From Cliona cf. orientalis (Eukaryota > Porifera > Demospongiae > Clionaida > Clionaidae), in contig OZ005689.1 of NCBI GenBank assembly GCA_963930775.1, forward strand, positions 20,837,262 to 20,901,261: a stretch of DNA of 64,000 nt, given 5' to 3'. Made by a program: the position numbers and the translations under genes. This document shows, in pieces, positions 23,090 to 33,172 of the stretch (the first letter of the stretch is position 1; every line of letters starts with the position of its first letter). Under the pieces are notes generated by a model, which was not told where the DNA came from, made no database searches, and saw only the letters and a list, made by a program, of their open reading frames with translations.

Positions 23090-23730
23090 GGACCTTGAAC
23101 TACATGCAAGGGGGGGGGGGGGTTGATGGAGTATCCTGGGATGTCCTAAGTTGCCCTATGGTAACTTAGGACGCCCAGGACCTGGGACTTCAAGGCTGGG
23201 GAAGGTTTGGGGGAATTCCAAATTTGACAGTTGACCTGGACACCCAGGACCTTGGACTTCAGGCTGGGGGGGGGGGGGGGGGGGGGGGGGTTGAGGGAGT
23301 ATCCTGGGATGTCCTAAGTTGCCCTATGGTAACTTAGGATGCCTGGACCTGGGACTTCAAGGCTGGGGAAGGTTGGGGGGGGGATTCCTGGGATGTTCTA
23401 AGTTGACCTAGACACCCAGGACCTTGGACTTCAGGCTGGGGGGTTGAGGGAGTATCCTGGGATGTCCTAAGTTGCCCTATGGTAACTTAGGATGCCTGGA
23501 CCTGGGACTTCAAGGCTGGGGAAGGTTGGGGGGAATTCCTGGGATGTCCTAAGTTGACCTAGACACCCAGGACCTTGGACTTCAGGCTGGGGGGGTTGAG
23601 GGAGTATCCTGGGATGTCCTAAGTTGCCCTATGGTAACTTAGGATGCCTGTACCTGGGACTTCAAGGCTGGGGAAGATTGGGGGGAATTCCTGGGATGTC
23701 ACAAGTTGACATAATGGTAACTTGGGACAC
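23090..23730. repeat. About 176-bp tandem repeat with G runs, right subterminal
   Basis: About four units contain GTATCCTGGGATGTCCTAAG, TTGCCCTATGGTAACTTAGG and CAAGGCTGGGGAAGG. Homopolymer G runs reach about 30 bases near 23261-23290. Confidence 0.9.
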
Positions 23731-23756
23731 TAGCAAGGACCTTCATACCATGTAAT

Positions 23757-23851
23757 TGAACATGGGACATAGGATAGCCTAGGAGTATCCTTGATTCCCG
23801 GGATATACTAAGTTGAAGTTTGACAATTTATGGCAATCCTGGACAGTAGTG
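23757..23851 (-). repeat. Right terminal inverted repeat
   Basis: Complement begins CACTACTGTCCAGGATTGCC and matches 10338-10432. Followed directly by TTAATCTT. Confidence 0.85.
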
Positions 23852-24146
23852 TTAATCTTGCCGAAGGATCCTTATCTCTGGGTGGGAAACTTCCCTGTGC
23901 GTGTACAAACCTATGTGAATCATTTAAGGGGGTATATCCAAAGACATGAATCTACAATCCCTGCTAAGGCTTGTGCACAATAGTGCTTCATTCTGTTATG
24001 ATCATGACACTGTGTGGATGATATTATGATAAATTTACCATGGTGAAACTAGCATCACTTATTGGCTTCTAAAAATATAGGTACATGCACTATGTTAATT
24101 TCATCATAATTATTATTGCTGTTGAAGGGATGCGAGTTTCATAATA

Positions 24147-24810
24147 TGTGACCGGATTTGGGAAAACCCTCCGTAAGGGATCCACAATGCACGTTTTTAG
24201 TAGCTCAGATCGAAATTTGTCATAGTCCAGATTTTGTCATATACATGTCGAACAACCCTTCTTCTAACTGTTGCCGTCGTCTACGGAGGCTAGTCAATCT
24301 ATACAAAGGAAATAAGCCTTCATTTTGACCCACCTAGTCGGCCCAGCTGCCGTACCCGGAGCCCGTTGCTATGGGTGGTAATTAGAATTCTCTACCTAGA
24401 TAAGCTAGGCTAGATTCATCGAACTACTGTACGTTCGCTCACCTTTTTAGCTTCTTGGGCATCTAAGAACAATCGTACGTCGTCAACAACGAAATTCAAC
24501 TCTTGCTTGATCTTTGCGTTCATTTCGAACAGCTCCGCCCAGGTGCATTTAATTGATTTCCAGGTCACTCGTTAGCGTAGTATGCGGAAACACCATACGC
24601 GTGCATAGCAACGCCTTTAGACCGTAATTTTTTCGATTATTGGGGGTGTGGCGCAATCGCAAACAAAGCGCTGTATCTCCACAACGAAGCGCACAATCGG
24701 CCTAAGACTTGAACGCGGGTTAGCTCTATGCTAGAGCTTATCAACCATGCATCAAACTCAATTTTCAGAAAAAAAATCCCATACGAAGGGTTCTCCCAAA
24801 TCCGGTCACA
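24147..24810. mobile_element. TGTGACCGG MITE, copy 1
   Basis: Begins TGTGACCGGATTTGGGAAAA and ends with the complement, flanked by TA. Related full-length copies lie at 34450-35095 and 50971-51633. No coding capacity. The first 14 bases also form the ends of the 5.6-kb element at 39014. Confidence 0.93.
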
Positions 24811-25285
24811 TATTGTAGCTATAAGTGTAAAAATTAATGTTATGTAAGAGTTATGTTCATCCACATTAATTTGACAGCGGAGTCGGGAACAATCCTCTGC
24901 AGGACAGTCAGACAGTGAGCACTCGGAGATAAGTATAAGATCACCACCACCAGCTGTTCCTGGTAAATTTGGAATAATTAACGACATGACTAAATACAGT
25001 ACAGTTGCCTAGGTATAATTAATCATGATGCAGATTAGTCCCTGAAAAGGAAAGACCTCGAGAAATACACTTGTTTTCACTTTTCATCCATTGTTGCGGC
25101 CTTGGCATGCATGCTAATCCTCAGCTACATTTACTACTCATCCCTCCTACCATTTAATTAATGCCCACTGTTCCGCATGCTTCCTGTTAGCTACTTGCTG
25201 CCACAAGGAGAAAGTGCATGTACTTAACATACAGTGCTAGTTTTTTTATCGTAACGATAATCTATAATTATATATTGAGTGCTAT
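24811..25285. other. Stretch without recognisable features
   Basis: AT-rich, no convincing ORF. Confidence 0.4.
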
Positions 25286-25660
25286 TAGGGGACCCTCATG
25301 GTGAAAACCAATTTGTATCACATTCTTCAGTGAAACAACGGGATATAACAGCTATTGAGGCAGTGTGCAGGGATGGGAAGAAATTTGTACTGGCAGCATT
25401 GGATATCTTCTTCACTAAAGGCACTCTGGTAAGGTCCCTTGTAACTAGAAAGGAGGGGCGAGATCAGCTGATATTATCGAGGGATTAAGATGTAAGCTTA
25501 TAAAAGTGGTGTTATTTCACGTGTCTCTCTTTATGATAATCATCTCTACCCTTCTACATATATACAGTGCACACTAATTACAGATACCCTACTGAAGAAC
25601 CAATCGAGAGGTGGAAGAGTATACAGAGGTCTGTGAATGACAAGTGTAGAAATATAAAAA
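25286..25660 (+). pseudogene. BEN-domain-like gene fragment
   Basis: An open stretch reads RDITAIEAVCRDGKKFVLAA, then LDIFFTKGTLVRSLV, followed after an apparent one-base shift by SADIIEGLR. About 90 bp further on, after a GT-AG-like gap, comes RYPTEEPIERWKSIQRSVND. This order (hydrophobic helix with L-x-x-FF, S-L-x-T-x-K-G, then P...W...I...C) fits the C-terminal half of BEN domains, which bind DNA or protein partners in chromatin. The shift and missing N-terminal part indicate a broken or partial copy. The family call is inference. Confidence 0.4.
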
Positions 25661-25793
25661 GTAGAAGCAAGGAATAACTGAAGACTTCAACTGATCATAC
25701 GTATTGGGGAAGGGGGAGCCTGGAAAAAGACTATAATATATCCGTATGGCACGCATATTATACTCGGAACCAGAGTGGCCCAAACCTTTGTCC

Positions 25794-25815
25794 CCCCCCC
25801 CCCCCCCCCCCCCAA
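25794..25815. repeat. Poly-C tract
   Basis: About 22 consecutive C. Confidence 0.9.
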
Positions 25816-25999
25816 AGATGAAAATAGGGGGCAAAGCTTAACGCACTCTCTGGCTTTTACTTTTTGATCAGTATCCGAATTATTGTTTTTTTGCTAAGTA
25901 CAAAGGGTGATGAAAGGGTGAGCCTTTGCTCACAATACTGTGACATAATGATAGTAGTGGAGGATTGTGTCACCACCTATGCTCTGCTTATATGCACAT

Positions 26000-27190
26000 G
26001 CATGATTGTTTGGTGAGCTCTATTTAAACCGCGATCAAAGTCGTCGATTTTTACATTGGTGTTCATGGAACAAGTGCTCGAAGAATTGGCAGGTCATGAT
26101 CATCCTACAAACAGCCGGGCTGAAAACTATGTCAAAGAAAAACGAAAATACTATTCAAGTTACGTCCACAATAGATCACCACGGCGCCCGGTGTGCACGA
26201 GTTTATATACGAGCCTGAAGACAGCATGGGCGATATCTTCAGTCAGAATATGCTGAAGAGAAGATTGACTTGAAATAGCGGCTCGCCTGCATGCATGCAT
26301 AGGCGTGTGCTCTTACCTACAAAAGTGCTTCGAGCGCGCTTAAAGCCTAAGGTCCTACTCGGGGTGATGTGAACTGCGTCGACTCATGTCGAGCAATGTC
26401 GCTTTCGTTGCGAACAACGCCATTATACGATCTTAAAATTATTTTAGCGATCTCGCTATCATTATGTTTCGAATAATCGCTCAAACGCTAACGACCACAA
26501 TCGTCCGCGAACAATCACTGGGAAAACATTGGCGAACGTTCACCTTCACCGGTGATTGAATGCCAATTGTGTTTCACGGGCTCTATATTACTGATGTGTA
26601 TGTGCAACAATAATGCAGACCACTTGGTTCTGACAAAGATGAAGAGACCAGCCACTCTAGAAGAAAGAAGAGGAGTGCTCCGGAAGGAGATGGCACAACT
26701 GCCAAGAAGTCCAAGTCTCTTTCAGTGTTCATGCCACGGTGCTACTAACCAGCAGAATATCAGGCTACCATATTCAATATATCTGTTTTAAGGCTCGAAT
26801 ATGGGGACCAGCAGTGTCTGGCTGAAGTGTATGGGTGCCCCTCTTTCTACATCGTCAGCTAAGCCACGCACTTCTTCATAGGCATGTACTTCCAAGGGCA
26901 CAGATGACAGTGAAAGTGTTGTTTTAGTGAGTTCATAGAGTTAGCAGTAGGTACATAAAATGATTGAATAAACTTATCACAGGCATACAGACGTGGGAGG
27001 GGTGGCACCTACTCAGGGCAGGAAGTGGAGTCCATACAGAACTGATTCTCCAGTTACATCGAGAGAGCCGAACATCCCCCTCGCCATGAGTGTGACTGGT
27101 ACCTCAGGGAGAACAGCGACCCAGACAAGGGGTGCACGGCAAAGGACATACAGGACAAACTGTGGCACCCGAGGCACAAGTAAACCCGTT
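26000..27190 (+). other. Unassigned, possibly coding fragments
   Basis: Several short open pieces on the plus strand, such as HPTNSRAENYVKEKRKYYSS near 26100 and HPPRHECDWYLRENSDPDKG near 27080, have a coding-like composition but do not join into one frame. I do not recognise a family. They may be decayed exons. Confidence 0.25.
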
Positions 27191-27240
27191 TGATACTTTA
27201 AAAGTTATATCTATTCACTCTAATCACATGTTGCTGTATA

Positions 27241-27508
27241 AATCGCTAGTATAGGCTTTTATAAAGGTTTTTAGAGAATATCGTTGTGATTTTCGAACTC
27301 AGCGCTATTGATTTAGTGGGGAAGCCCCTCTTTGTTAGCACTGTAGAGCAATTTTTAGGTCTTTGGAATGTTAATCAAAGCACATTCCAAAGACCTAAAA
27401 ATTGCTCTATAGTGCTAAGAGGGGCTCCCCCACTAAATCAATAGCGCTGAGTTCGAAAATCACAATGATATCCTCTTAAAATCTTCATGAAAGCCTATAA
27501 TAGCGATT
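27241..27508. mobile_element. Near-perfect hairpin MITE
   Basis: Two arms of about 125 bp are almost exact inverted copies around a short AATGTTAATCAAAGCAC loop near 27375. Ends AATCGCTAGTATAGGC and its complement are flanked by TA. Noncoding. Confidence 0.92.
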
Positions 27509-27510
27509 TA

Positions 27511-28174
27511 ATTAGTGAACTATTAGCCAAAGGTCAAGCGTGTCCTACCTCCTCTGCTTCATAACTTGCTGAAAGGTTATGGTTGGGAGTCCAGGTCGAT
27601 TCCACAGTGATGAGCGTTCAACAAAGAAGCGATCTATGCCAAGAAATCATCCCAAAGACGAACGGAGACGAACAGCGCGATCGACAAGGTAAGAAGCGAG
27701 TGTGTGAGAGTGAGACTGAGATCATGAATAACGATCATATACGATCGGGTAGACTAATAGCTAAGATCCTATAAGCCTACAAGAAGGCACTGATACTGAA
27801 GCGTCATCGCTGGAGTGTTCTGCCAGCCATAGCTCTTAGTTTGCATGTGAATTTTTTTATAAATGTTTTGTACATGCTGTCACATTTTTGTGGTTACATG
27901 TACAATCCTATCCTATCCTATTGTAAGTGTCATGTACAGCATGCATGCAACGTTTTCAAAATTTCCATGTGCCTGTGGCACTAAGATTATTCCTGAAAGC
28001 AAGTCAGTGATACAGGTACACACAGAGAGAGAGAGAGATTTTGGGGGGGGGGGGGGGGGGGGTTGGTGGGTGTGGGAGAGAATAACGCAAGTAACAGGGG
28101 TTGGGAGAGAATAATAATAATAAAAGCAAATAACAGGTGCATGCATGAAAATGATAGTACAAATAATACATAAG
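27511..28174. other. Spacer with microsatellite
   Basis: Contains GA repeats followed by about 20 G at 28023-28062. No supported gene; the left end of the piggyBac element beside it could not be located. Confidence 0.4.
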
Positions 28175-30160
28175 TTAGTCAGTGGTTGATTGAACATGCC
28201 TTCTGTGGTATTGTAAAAAGCAATCACTGTCTTTGCCATTATGGCATAAAAACAGCTTACAATCAGTACAGTACCAAAACGTATCATATCTCTCGTTCCT
28301 GTAGTGACTGCAGTTATGGCACCGATGCCTTTTGTCGGAGCCTCGCACCGGAAAATGGGAGCTGCAGAATGTCTTAGGTGGGGGTGTTGACAGTGATGGC
28401 CGACCAGGACGCTTTCGAGAGTTGTAACTGCCGATGAGATTCTTTGCCAGCTGTGTACGGAAGGTCTTCAGGTCTCAAATGCCAAGGTGGGTAAAATGCT
28501 TACATAAAATAAAACTATATACTATGGCTACATCAAATAAAAACCAAAATATATACTTATAAAATTTCCTACACTTAAGTCGTACATGGTAGTAACCTCT
28601 TAGCTGATCGTTATTGTCTACACCTCCCATGTAGTTGTTGTAGAGCACAATGGACTGGGGACAACTCACAGCAATACTGGATCCGTCTCGCTGTTTCCTG
28701 GATACCCTCTCCTCCACTATTGGATCGCTGTTGGTGGCTACTACTGTAACAGGCTTGTTATCCTGCCACACTGAAACAGTAAGGTTCTTTGACTGCACTG
28801 ACTGCAATGTCTTGCTTTCACCTCTTTCTTTCATCCCCTTCTTTACGATAGGTTTCAGTTCGGAGGGAAAGCCCTTCCTATTGGTCCTCACTGTACCACA
28901 CCCGTAAAGATGGGATTTCTGAAGGTCAAGGAGAAGATCGACACCCGTGAAAAAATTGTCGAAGTAGACGTGTCGGCAACTATTCACGTAAGGTGCTGTA
29001 AGGGTCTTCACAAGTTTAGCTCCCAGTCCTTTCTCAGTACTGTCTCCCTGTTTCCCAGTGTACACCTGGAAGTTGGCTATGTATCCGTTCTCTGAGTCGG
29101 CCTGTGCCCACACCTTTATCCCCCTTCTTACTGGTTTTTTGGGCATGTACTGCTTTAGTGACGACCGACCCTTGAACGGAATCATAGCCTCATTCACGCT
29201 CACATTCTTTCCAGGACTGTACACCTCTTGAAAGGACTGGGAGAGGCTGTCGATGATGGGCTGAACCTTGCCGAGCTTATTGTACTCCGGGCTACCTGGT
29301 GGCGCAAGTGTACTGTTGTCGGCGAAGTGAAGGTACCGGTGGAGTTCAAAAAATCTGTCCCTGGTGATCCTGGATGCGATTGGTGAGTAATGATAAGTAT
29401 CATCCTTCTTCCAGTAATCGTAGATGCTAGGAAGCTTCACAAGCCCCATCAAAATCATGAACCCCATGTAGGCTTGTAGCTCCTCCACGGTGATCTGGGT
29501 CCAGGTGGCAAACTTTTCGGCTCCCATGCACTCAAGGGCGAACTGGTTGCTCTGCTCGACAATGAATGCCAAGAGAGCTGGTGTAAAGAATAGGGAAAAG
29601 ATACCTAATGGTGAGGGAGGGACGGGAACACTAGGACCAGCTGTGTCGGTGAATGGTGGGACGTTGATACATTCTAGTGTCGACGACCATTGTACGTTTG
29701 CACTATTATGTATAAAAATAAAGATTATAGACACTTTCAGGTGAGAAATACAGGCACTTGCACATACCTGGTGACACTTGGTTCATCGATGGTTGGTCTG
29801 CTTCGACTGTATGAAAAAAAATTGACACTGTGGTAAGGTATTTTTATGTGAATACTTCTCATGTTCACTAGATTATATTATACTGTACCCAGAGCTGCTG
29901 TCGTTACCATGTTCATCTCCACTGCCATCATCATCACTGCAATGTGCACAAATGTAAGCTGCTTGGTCTATATTATAGTTAGAATTGTTACTGACTAACC
30001 TTCCTTCATCCTCTATTTCTTCCTCTGCAAATCCCAGCTCATCATCACTTCCAGGGAAGAACACTTCATCCATCCCATCATCAAAATCCTCAATATCACT
30101 GTCTATGAGATCCAGCACTTGCTCTCCAGTGAATAGAGTCCTAGATGGGCCTTCTGCCAT
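28175..30160 (-). pseudogene. piggyBac-like transposase, one stop codon
   Basis: Exons 30160-30000, 29936-29889, 29806-29768 and 29702-28175 join in frame. The N terminus is acidic (SDIEDFDDGMDEVFF). The core has ITRDRFFELHRYLHF, then VNEAMIPFKGRSS, VYFDNFFTG and YMGGVDNNDQLRGYY. The C-terminal cysteine-rich domain has CHNCSHY, FWYCTDC, LFLCHNG and CFLQYH. The first catalytic position, Asp in the family (DE-x-M), is Asn here. A TGA at 28475-28477 interrupts the frame just before the cysteine domain (LGI-stop-DLKTF), consistent with a CGA codon changed by deamination. The copy looks recently inactivated. It is one of four piggyBac sequences in the window. Confidence 0.85.
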
Positions 30161-30424
30161 TCTAGCTATTGTATTATTTCATTTATAATCACAGTATCGC
30201 GATGATAATAATGGAACGCTAGCGCTGTACTTACCGTTTGTCTTTGCGGGTTCGTAGGTTCAATTAGGTGGGCGGTCACTTCCAAAGGACGGTGATAATT
30301 CGTTCTGGTACGCTTGTCAGGGAGACGTGCACTTGACTTTGACCACAGAAACACTCGAGGGTAAGACCGCAGGTGCCGAGGGTAGCCTTGACAGCTGCTG
30401 TATGCAAGTACCTTTGCGCGTAGC

Positions 30425-30516
30425 GAGGTAAGAGTTGCCATGACGCCTAAACGCGTCACTCGTCATTAGCATATACCATTGTACTGACGCTTATATGCGT
30501 CACTCGCGTATAAAGG
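30425..30516 (-). repeat. Probable piggyBac terminal and subterminal repeats
   Basis: On the minus strand the end reads CCCTTTATACGCGAGTGACG, preceded by ATAA where TTAA would be expected. GACGC(C/T)-x-GCGTCACTCG palindromes occur twice inside. Position 5' of the transposase supports its being the element end. Confidence 0.5.
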
Positions 30517-30929
30517 GTTATGGCTTTACCTGTTTTCACTCACACATACACACATTAGACATATTTGCAAAACAATGGTGTTGACCTGGTCTTGTGTTCA
30601 AGTCAAGAGACAAGGACCTGCACTTCATTAGTGCTATTGGATGTACAGGGTGCTCTTGGAACAATCTACTGCAGTTGATTAGTGCTATTGGAAGGAACTA
30701 CTGAGGATTATAGAGGTGTTTCACCCCTTGATGTTTTTTTGATAGGGCCGACCTCGTGAGGTTTGAGGATGGGATCAGGGGTAATTTGATATGGAGATTC
30801 TAAAAAACCACAAACCACATCCATATCTTAATTACTTTTGTAGTAATGATCATTAATTTTGGTATTTCCGTTAACGGAGTCGAGACCGTCGGCGATGTGG
30901 TCACTTACATATCAGGATGTGGTCAGAGC
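30517..30929. other. Stretch without recognisable features
   Basis: Contains a short imperfect repeat of TTAGTGCTATTGGA (30628 and 30678). No gene supported. Confidence 0.4.
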
Positions 30930-31080
30930 TGTAACAGCGTGGCTAGCATGAGTTAGATTATAATTGAGATTATTGCACATGCGCAGTACAGCAACACATT
31001 ACATCATTGCATACAGTACATACGTGCATATAATAGTTATTATTCAGTCTAAGTTCATGCTCAAAGTTCACTATATTACA
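30930..31080 (-). repeat. 3' LTR (left copy)
   Basis: TGTAACAGCG...ATATTACA; matches 37587-37741 with few differences. A purine-rich GGGGCGGAGGTGA lies just inside on the minus strand and may be the polypurine tract. Confidence 0.92.
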
Positions 31081-32541
31081 TCACCTCCGCCCCAGTTAAG
31101 CTCGTCCCGAGCTGACACTATTGAAGTCTCTGGGGGGTCAATCCGAGCCCTCAAGGGATAATGAGAGGACTGGTGATTTCGTACGGCACCACCTGATTCG
31201 GTTTCAGTTGCACTCGTATCATCAATGGCAGGAACCAGGTCTTCGGAATCGGAATCAGGTTCAGAGTCACTCTGATCGGAAGATATTTCATTCTCCTGAC
31301 TTTGTGTGTCATCTGGTTGCTGCTTCGGATCTTCGAGTAACCTTTGGACCCAACTGGGCACTCTTCCGGAGCTCTTCCTCCTGCCTCCATACCAGTAAAC
31401 TCCAATGGGCAGTGCACTAGGGCACGGGCACACCCTACTTTGATGTATCTGTAGCGGCCCTTCCTCAGGAAAGTACTACAGTCACATCTGGATCATCACG
31501 GCTGACGATGCGGAAGGGGCCTCTCCAAGGTCGCGATAGTTTCCGTAGCTTTCCCATCTCTTCTTAAGGGAAACGAACAAAAGTCCAGTCACCAACTCGC
31601 ATGTCCATGATCTTCGATCTCTTATCGTACTGTTTCTTGTAGCGGCTTTGAGCAGCTTTGATGCTTTTGGTCGCCAGCTCCCGGGCAGTAGAGAGTGACA
31701 AAACTAACTCTTCTCGATAGTCTGTGAGGTCGGTACACTCACTGGCTTGTGGGGTAGTAGTGCTGCTTCCGTGGGTGATTTCAAGTCGATCCCAAAGAGT
31801 AGAAACGATGGCTTCTCCTTGGTGGATTCGTGGGGTGTGTTTCGATAGGCCCACAGCACACCAGACAGGAAACAATCCCACTGTTGACCAAATTTGGCAC
31901 AGGTCTTGCGAAGCATAGACTTGAGTGTACGGTTCAGCCTCTCCACGATGCCATTGCACTGCGGGTGGTAAGCCGTGGTGTTTAGCTTGGTGACGCTGAG
32001 TAATTTGCAGACATCTTGCATGAGGTGTGACAGTAGATTCGTACCTCGATCAGACAGCAGGGCGTCCGGTACTCCAAATAGTGGCACTATCTCTTCAGCT
32101 AATAAGCGAGCAATCCTAGCGGTCTTTTGATCAGGGGCTGGAAACACCATTGGCCACTTCATCAAGAAATCCTGGAACACAATGACATACATACTTGTTC
32201 CCTCCCTCCGTCACTGGAAGCTCCATGTTGTCGACTCCCATTATCTGGAAAGGTTTCTGAACAGGGATGGGATGAAGAGGAGGCCGCTGTACTCGTCCTG
32301 AACCGGATACCATCACACACTCAGCACAATTCTTACAGAATGCGATACAGTCACGATAGAGCATCTCCCACCACCAATGTCGGCTCAAGGTGGTGAACAG
32401 TCGATGCCCGAGAAGTGTCCAGCCATCAACCCTCCATGCGCTTCCTGCATGATTTCTCTCGAAGGTGAATTGGAACAACGGCTCTTTTCTGGTTACCACT
32501 CTTGTGGTCCAGAAAATATAGGATACCACCAACCAGAGCAA
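31071..32541 (-). pseudogene. gypsy integrase and pol C terminus
   Basis: Zinc-binding part: CIAFCKNCAECV. Core acids: Asp in MGVDNMELP, Asp in LLSDRGTNLL, Glu in NGIVERLNRTLK. HPQCNGIVERLNR is typical of Ty3/gypsy. Frames shift at about 32190 and 31700. An acidic tail (SSDQSDSEPDSDSEDLVPA) ends close to the 3' LTR. Confidence 0.88.
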
Positions 32542-33172
32542 ACTGAGGTGCTTGAGCAGCTATCTTCTTGGCCTGGGGGCTATCTTCTGGCAATAGTCCA
32601 TCTTCCAGGTAACGAATCATTCCGAGCAAAGTCTGATCTTTCCTCTGCTCTCCACTGAAATCTCCTGAGCCTGTCTCCAGGGGTGGGGCTTCCAAAAGCT
32701 GAGAAATATCCGCGTAGCAACTGACTTGGCTTACTTGCGTCTCAGGCTCCTCTCCTTGAGTGGTTACCGGGTTACGTGAGAGAGCATCAGCTTTACCGTT
32801 CTCTCTACCAGGTTGATACACAATCGTCACTTTTCCAATCCCACTGGAGAAGACTTTGAGCCACCATCGGGCATGCTTTCCGCTGGGACTAGGAGTTTCT
32901 AGCACTGCACGTACTGCCGAATGATCCGTGATCACTGTGACTTCATGGCTGTAGAGATAGGCATAAAAATGTTGGATGGCCCAGACAACTGCTAGAGTTT
33001 CTAGTTCCGTGATTGCACAGTTCTTTTCTGGGGCTGAGAGAGCGCGGCTAGCATATGCTACAGGATGGAGCGACTGATCAGACTGCTTCTGCGACAAGAG
33101 TGCTCCTAAATCTCTCACACTAGCATCCGTTTCAAGTACGAAAGGGCGATCAAAACTGCAATACAGGAGCAT
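32426..33172 (-). pseudogene. gypsy RNase H
   Basis: LETDASVRDLGALLSQ, ELETLAVVWAIQHF and ITDHSAVRAVL give the Asp-Glu-Asp positions of RNase H, and GRENGKADALSRNPV ends the domain. It continues to about 32426, where the frame shifts into integrase. Confidence 0.88.

Larger units (their letters stand above)
10338..23851. mobile_element. 13.5-kb two-gene KDZ/DUF3987 DNA transposon
   Basis: The ends are inverted repeats: about 95 bp at the left starting CAGGGTGGTCCAGGATTGCC matches the complement of the right end, CACTACTGTCCAGGATTGCC, and continues through TATATCCC(A/G)GGAATCAAGG. Both sides are flanked by the same 8-mer, TTAATCTT, a perfect target duplication. Inside are two divergent spliced genes: a DUF3987-type ATPase on the minus strand and a KDZ-type transposase on the plus strand. 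Next to each end are tandem minisatellites. From memory, 8-bp target duplications are reported for the Zisupton branch of KDZ elements. Both genes splice to open frames, so the copy may be recent. Nested in it are MITEs and a 3.0-kb deleted relative. Confidence 0.88.

Noticed and set aside
23261-23290. Poly-G run as a biological terminator or signal
   Set aside because: Homopolymers of this type also occur at 6590, 25794 and 28035 and vary in the repeat units; slippage is sufficient and length may be inaccurate.
10338-23851. Bacterial or phage contamination because DUF3987 is mostly prokaryotic
   Set aside because: The ATPase gene has six introns with consistent phases, lies between TIRs with an animal-type KDZ gene and carries nested animal MITEs.
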